Positions 61,080-64,000 of a stretch of DNA of 64,000 nucleotides are shown in pieces. Under the pieces are notes generated by a model. It did not search any database, was not told the DNA's origin, and saw only the letters and a program-made list of their open reading frames with translations. Each line of letters begins with the position of its first letter. The stretch's first letter is position 1. A program made the translations under genes and the position numbers. The stretch comes from Erigeron canadensis (Eukaryota; Streptophyta; Magnoliopsida; Asterales; Asteraceae): positions 53,256,587 to 53,320,586 of the forward strand of contig NC_057761.1 in the NCBI RefSeq assembly GCF_010389155.1, in the 5' to 3' direction.

Positions 61080-64000
61080 ATGGTCTCTGTAGTTTGTTAT
61101 TTTAGCATTTTGCCCCCTGTGCTTTTTTTTCGTTACTACTGGTCCCTGTGTTTTTCGTTTTCGTTGCCAGAAGCCTCTGGCACTAACTTCCGTCCAAAAT
61201 CTCCGTTAAAACCCTTCACGTGCTAGCCACGCGAGGGTATAATCGTCTGTTTCACCACATAAATAATTTTCCCCCAAAAATATCGATCTATAATTAATGA
61301 AACCCTAAAAATCCATCCCTCCCAAATTTCTTGTTATCAGAATCAATCCCTAATATTTGTTCAATCAAATCATGGATACTGATGAACCCCCCCCCCCCCC
61401 TCGATGAAAATGGGTTACCCTATTTCAGAACTAAATCATGGAACAAGGATGATGATAAAGAGCTAAATCAAAACTATGGTAAGCTTTTTTTTTATTATTG
61501 TTAATTAAAGAATTAGGGTACACTTATTATGATTACTTATCTTCTTTATTTTTGTTGTTAACCACAAAAATGTATACCAATATGATTTCACTAAGGATTC
61601 ACCATGGTGGGTTATTCACGAGTCCTCCTGGTAGAGAGTATGAGATTGACAAAGAGGTAATTTGTGGCTATGTTGACTCTGATCACTTCTCTATCCATGA
61701 ATTTAACTTCTTAATTAAGAAATTAGGTTATGATAAGAAGCTTGTCATGTATCATCATTTTCTTAATCCTGAGAAAAAAGATTTGGATAAGGGTCTGCTA
61801 CCATTTGCTACTGATGATGATGTAATAAAAATGATTGGTTTTATTAAAAAAGGATGCAGAATGTTTGATATGTACATTGAGCATAGTGTATCAACTGTGG
61901 AAACATTTTGGAATCCAAATGTGAATTCTAATGTAATTATTGAAGAGATAGAGGATGAGGAGGATGATGTGAATGCTAATGTATACAGACCTAGGAATTT
62001 TATAAGACTATTATTGGAAGGACCTAGTAATGTCAATGTTGAAAGTGATGAATTTGACATAGGAGGAGCTAGTAATGTGAATGTTCAAGAAAACTGTGAG
62101 AATGATATGAATGATGAGTTTGATCCATTTGACATGGGAGGAGCTAGTAATGTCAATGTTGAGGGTGAACTCAATGTAGAAACAACAGACCCTAGTAATG
62201 TCAATGCAGAAAAAACAGGGCCTAGTACTGTCAATGGTGATGAGTTTTTCCAAAGGAATTGTGATACAAGTGACAGGGTTAATGAAGTTAAGGTGGATAT
62301 GAGTCATTTCAATGAGCATTGTCAAAGAAATGACCATTGGCTTAAGAAAGATGTTGAAACAGGAATAGGGGATTTAGAAATTAATGAGGAGGTTGTGGGT
62401 ATAGACTTTGATCAATATGATAGTGGAGATGATGGTAATGCTAGAAACAGAGAACTGAGAAAATTGAACAAATCTCAACAACTTAAGTGTCCATTTCATC
62501 TAGGGAAGGCTTTTATGGATCCTAAAGAGATTAGATTGTTGATTAAGCAGCATGCAGTGGAAAGTAGGAGGGAATTAAGGTATGTAAAGAATGATGGAAG
62601 CAGGATTAGAGTGAGATGCTTTGGCCATAATTCAATTTCAAATTTGGAACAACCTGAAAAAGAAACCACAGAAAAGGAATCTTGCACAGAAAAAGAAGAG
62701 AATAAAGTTGACAAGGGTAAGGAGGTAATTAAAGAAACCCCCACATGCCCATGGACCCTATTTTTGTCCAAAACAAAACAAGAAAAGCACTGGTATGTGA
62801 AAACTTTAAATGAAGAGCACACTTGTTTACAAACTAGAGAGCTCAAGTGGGCATCTAGTACCTATCTCTCTCAACACTTGAGTGATGTAGTTGTGAACAA
62901 CCCAAAAATCAGTGGGAGGGCATTACAAGACCAATTACAGAAACAATTTCAGCTGGGATTAGATAAACAGGTTGTGTATAGGGCCAAAAATAAGGCAATG
63001 AAGCAGTTAAGGGGTAACTATGCAGATCAGTATGCAAATCTTAGGAGTTATGTTCTTGAAATGCAAGCAAGAAATCCAGGAACAACAGTTAGATTGGATG
63101 TTGAACATGAGCCCAATGCTGAATCAACTAAGGGTATTCAAAAGAATTTACATATGCATAGGGGCGGTCAAAAGGGGTTTTAAGGCAGCTGGGAGGGAGT
63201 TGTTGGGGTTAGATGGGGCATTTATTAAGGACCCTTATCCAAGACAAGTGTTGACAGCTGTTGGTGTAGATGGTAATAATGGGATTTATCCAGTAGCATA
63301 TGCCTTAGTTAAAGCAGAAACAAAGCATTCATGGACATGGTTTCTAAACTGCGTAGGAGATGATTTGGATTTGACAAGTAGAAGCAACTTCACTTTTATT
63401 AGTGATAGACAAAAGGTATTGTTTACATATATTCTTATATTCTTTAATTTCATTTATATTTTTATAAATAGATAAAAGGTATCGTTTACATATATTCTTA
63501 TATTCTTTAATTTCATTTATATTTTTATAAATTAATAAATGCTTATAAATTGACAAACTCTTATAAATGTCAGGGCATCATTCTTGCACTTGCAAGTGTC
63601 TTTCCATCAGCAGAACACATATATTATTTAAGACACATTCATGAAACCTGAAATCTCATTTCAAATGTGGAGAAATATAAAAGGACATTGTCTGGAAATG
63701 TGCTACCTCAACTACAATTCCAGAATTTGAGATTGCAATGAAGGAATTGAACACATTAAGCCAAATAGTCCATGACTAGCTGAGGGCAATCCCACCACAA
63801 CATTGGGTCAGAGTCACTTTACAGGTAATTTAGTATTATTTAGTGTAATTTCATACATTTAAAACAGTTTAATTTAGTGTAATTTCATATATGTGTAACT
63901 GTACAGGAAGACCACACTGTGACATCTTGTTGAATAATATATGTGAGTCTTTTAATAGTAAGCTAGTTGGTGGGAGGGAAAGGCCAATTATTACTTGCTT
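61080..64000 (+). pseudogene. Mutator-like (MuDR) transposase element, decayed, runs off the right edge
   Basis: The non-coding lead 61080-61370 (AATGGTCTCTGTAGTTTG, GCCCCCTGTG) resembles a Mutator-type end. A first exon-like segment starts at 61373, with a poly-C run. The main frame 61498-63183 has an N-terminal domain (SLRIHHGGLFTSPPGREY), five SNVN-type repeats (residues about 180-250) and a MuDR domain (CPFHLGKAFMDPKEIRLLIK, CPWTLF, HTC). The DDE domain continues in another frame after one extra A near 63130: RELLGLDGAFIKDPYP, NGIYPVAYALV, FISDRQK. An intron at 63416-63573 leads to IILALASVFPSAEH, then a frameshift and stops near 63648, 63687 and 63775. GRPHCDILLNNICESFNSKL follows to the edge. 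The autonomous function is lost. Confidence 0.85.
63410..63540. repeat. Tandem duplication (about 60 bp) inside the transposase intron
   Basis: AAAAGGTATTGTTTACATAT at 63411 recurs from about 63473 as AAAAGGTATCGTTTACATAT, followed in both by the same T-rich stretch ending TTTTTATAAAT. The unit includes the 5' splice site, so two donor sites exist side by side. Confidence 0.85.

Noticed and set aside
62011..62846. Open frames on the minus strand under the Mutator transposase
   Set aside because: They are mirror frames of a clearly coding plus-strand transposase.
1..64000. CRISPR array, tRNA or rRNA gene, bacterial operon, viral integration
   Set aside because: No regularly spaced direct repeats, no complete cloverleaf, no rRNA-like block and no viral replication or coat protein signature was seen on either strand.

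Overview
This is nuclear DNA of a flowering plant, most likely a eudicot and possibly an asterid or Asteraceae. The sequence is AT-rich, genes have many short exons with GT-AG introns, the gene families are plant ones, and the intergenic space is full of plant-type transposable elements (hAT, Harbinger, Mutator, Helitron, LINE). There is no bacterial-style operon, CRISPR array or rRNA. I rebuilt exon structures by hand from splice sites, reading phase and family conservation. For the intact gene models the exon lengths sum to a multiple of three.

Layout. (1) 418-2610, minus: 5' part of a UBP24-like deubiquitinase that runs off the left edge. (2) 2611-8333: intergenic, with a Harbinger-like element, a hAT-like MITE with a perfect 8-bp target duplication, and two foldback elements. 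(3) 8334-12779, plus: a complete 13-exon saccharopine-dehydrogenase-like protein (415 aa). (4) 13429-20078, minus: a complete 11-exon TPR/DnaJ co-chaperone-like protein (1028 aa), convergent with gene 3, with two related MITEs in its last intron. (5) 20500-32200: a rearranged block. It holds a phosphomannose isomerase (PMI) locus whose first exon is present twice (outer copy intact, inner copy frameshifted) and whose last exon carries a 2-bp frameshift. It also holds a small coiled-coil gene with a broken second copy. (6) 34562-38420: two LINE remnants. (7) 39309-39803: a hAT-like element. (8) 41328-44666 and 53223-56312, both minus: two tandemly duplicated CCCH zinc-finger/RRM genes (567 and 605 aa), separated by a Helitron-rich AT-rich stretch. 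(9) 61080-64000: a decayed Mutator-like transposase running off the right edge.

How the genes relate. They do not form one pathway: deubiquitination, an oxidoreductase-like protein, an Hsp40-type co-chaperone, mannose/ascorbate precursor metabolism and RNA binding. From memory, the TPR/DnaJ and CCCH/RRM families are direct neighbours in Arabidopsis (At5g12430/At5g12440), so the PMI block looks like material between two anciently linked genes. The most interesting observations are the duplicated PMI first exon with an inverted promoter segment, an apparent gene-conversion tract at the 5' end of the two CCCH genes, a conserved non-coding block downstream of both CCCH genes, and several transposon structures with readable termini. 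I see no clearly new molecular system.
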